Below the pieces are notes generated by a model that was not told the origin of the DNA, did no database searches, and was given only the letters and a program-made list of their open reading frames with translations. This document shows, in pieces, positions 63,964 through 64,000 of a DNA stretch of 64,000 nucleotides (its first letter is position 1; every line of letters begins with the position of its first letter). This DNA comes from Mastigias papua. Taxonomy: Eukaryota; Cnidaria; Scyphozoa; Rhizostomeae; Mastigiidae. Where the stretch lies: positions 9,821,993 to 9,885,992 of the forward strand of contig OZ025272.1 of NCBI GenBank assembly GCA_964019165.1, read 5' to 3'. The position numbers were made by a program, and so were the translations under genes.

Positions 63964-64000
63964 CTGACAAAGGATATGATGTATTTTACGTATCTTAATC

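Overview
The window is nuclear DNA from an intron-rich invertebrate animal: AT-rich, full of microsatellites and small transposons, with spliced genes that have clear human orthologues. Ancestral-type intron structure, retrotransposons with 2A motifs and a tectonin-repeat protein would suit a non-bilaterian animal (sponge or cnidarian) or another early-branching marine invertebrate. The species cannot be fixed from sequence alone. Gene models were built by hand, matching GT/AG sites and codon phase across every intron.

Layout, left to right. (1) 415-3540, minus: first four coding exons of COG4 (conserved oligomeric Golgi subunit 4), which runs off the left edge; its intron 2 holds a dead LINE 3' end. 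(2) 3.6-8.8 kb: intergenic, with at least two MITEs. (3) 8850-14248, minus: complete SLC66A2 (PQ-loop repeat protein, formerly PQLC1). (4) 14362-15876: a short non-autonomous LTR retrotransposon with both LTRs, a possible primer-binding site, a polypurine tract and a target duplication, lying upstream of the SLC66A2 start. (5) 16376-27255, plus: complete RABGGTA (Rab geranylgeranyltransferase alpha subunit) in 15 coding exons, head-to-head with SLC66A2. (6) 29132-49192, minus: a six-exon p23-like CS-domain protein of 171 residues, stretched over 20 kb by one 14-kb intron.

(7) That intron (33.4-47.7 kb) is the most unusual part. It holds two 2A-bearing non-LTR retrotransposons in tandem, several copies of a short SINE-like unit, all joined through (TGA)n tails, an hAT-like MITE inside one retroelement, two abutting MITEs, and an intact 883-codon intronless gene on the opposite strand (43126-45777) for a tectonin-like multidomain protein. 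(8) 50.5-63.96 kb, minus: the C-terminal 356 residues, in 12 exons, of an armadillo-like helical-repeat protein that I could not name; its introns carry several MITE families, one nested in another.

COG4 (Golgi tethering) and RABGGTA (Rab prenylation) both serve membrane traffic, and SLC66A2 is a membrane protein, but the genes are separately transcribed and their closeness is probably chance. Most of the rest is transposon-derived or simple repeat, with no rRNA, tRNA, CRISPR or bacterial operon signal.
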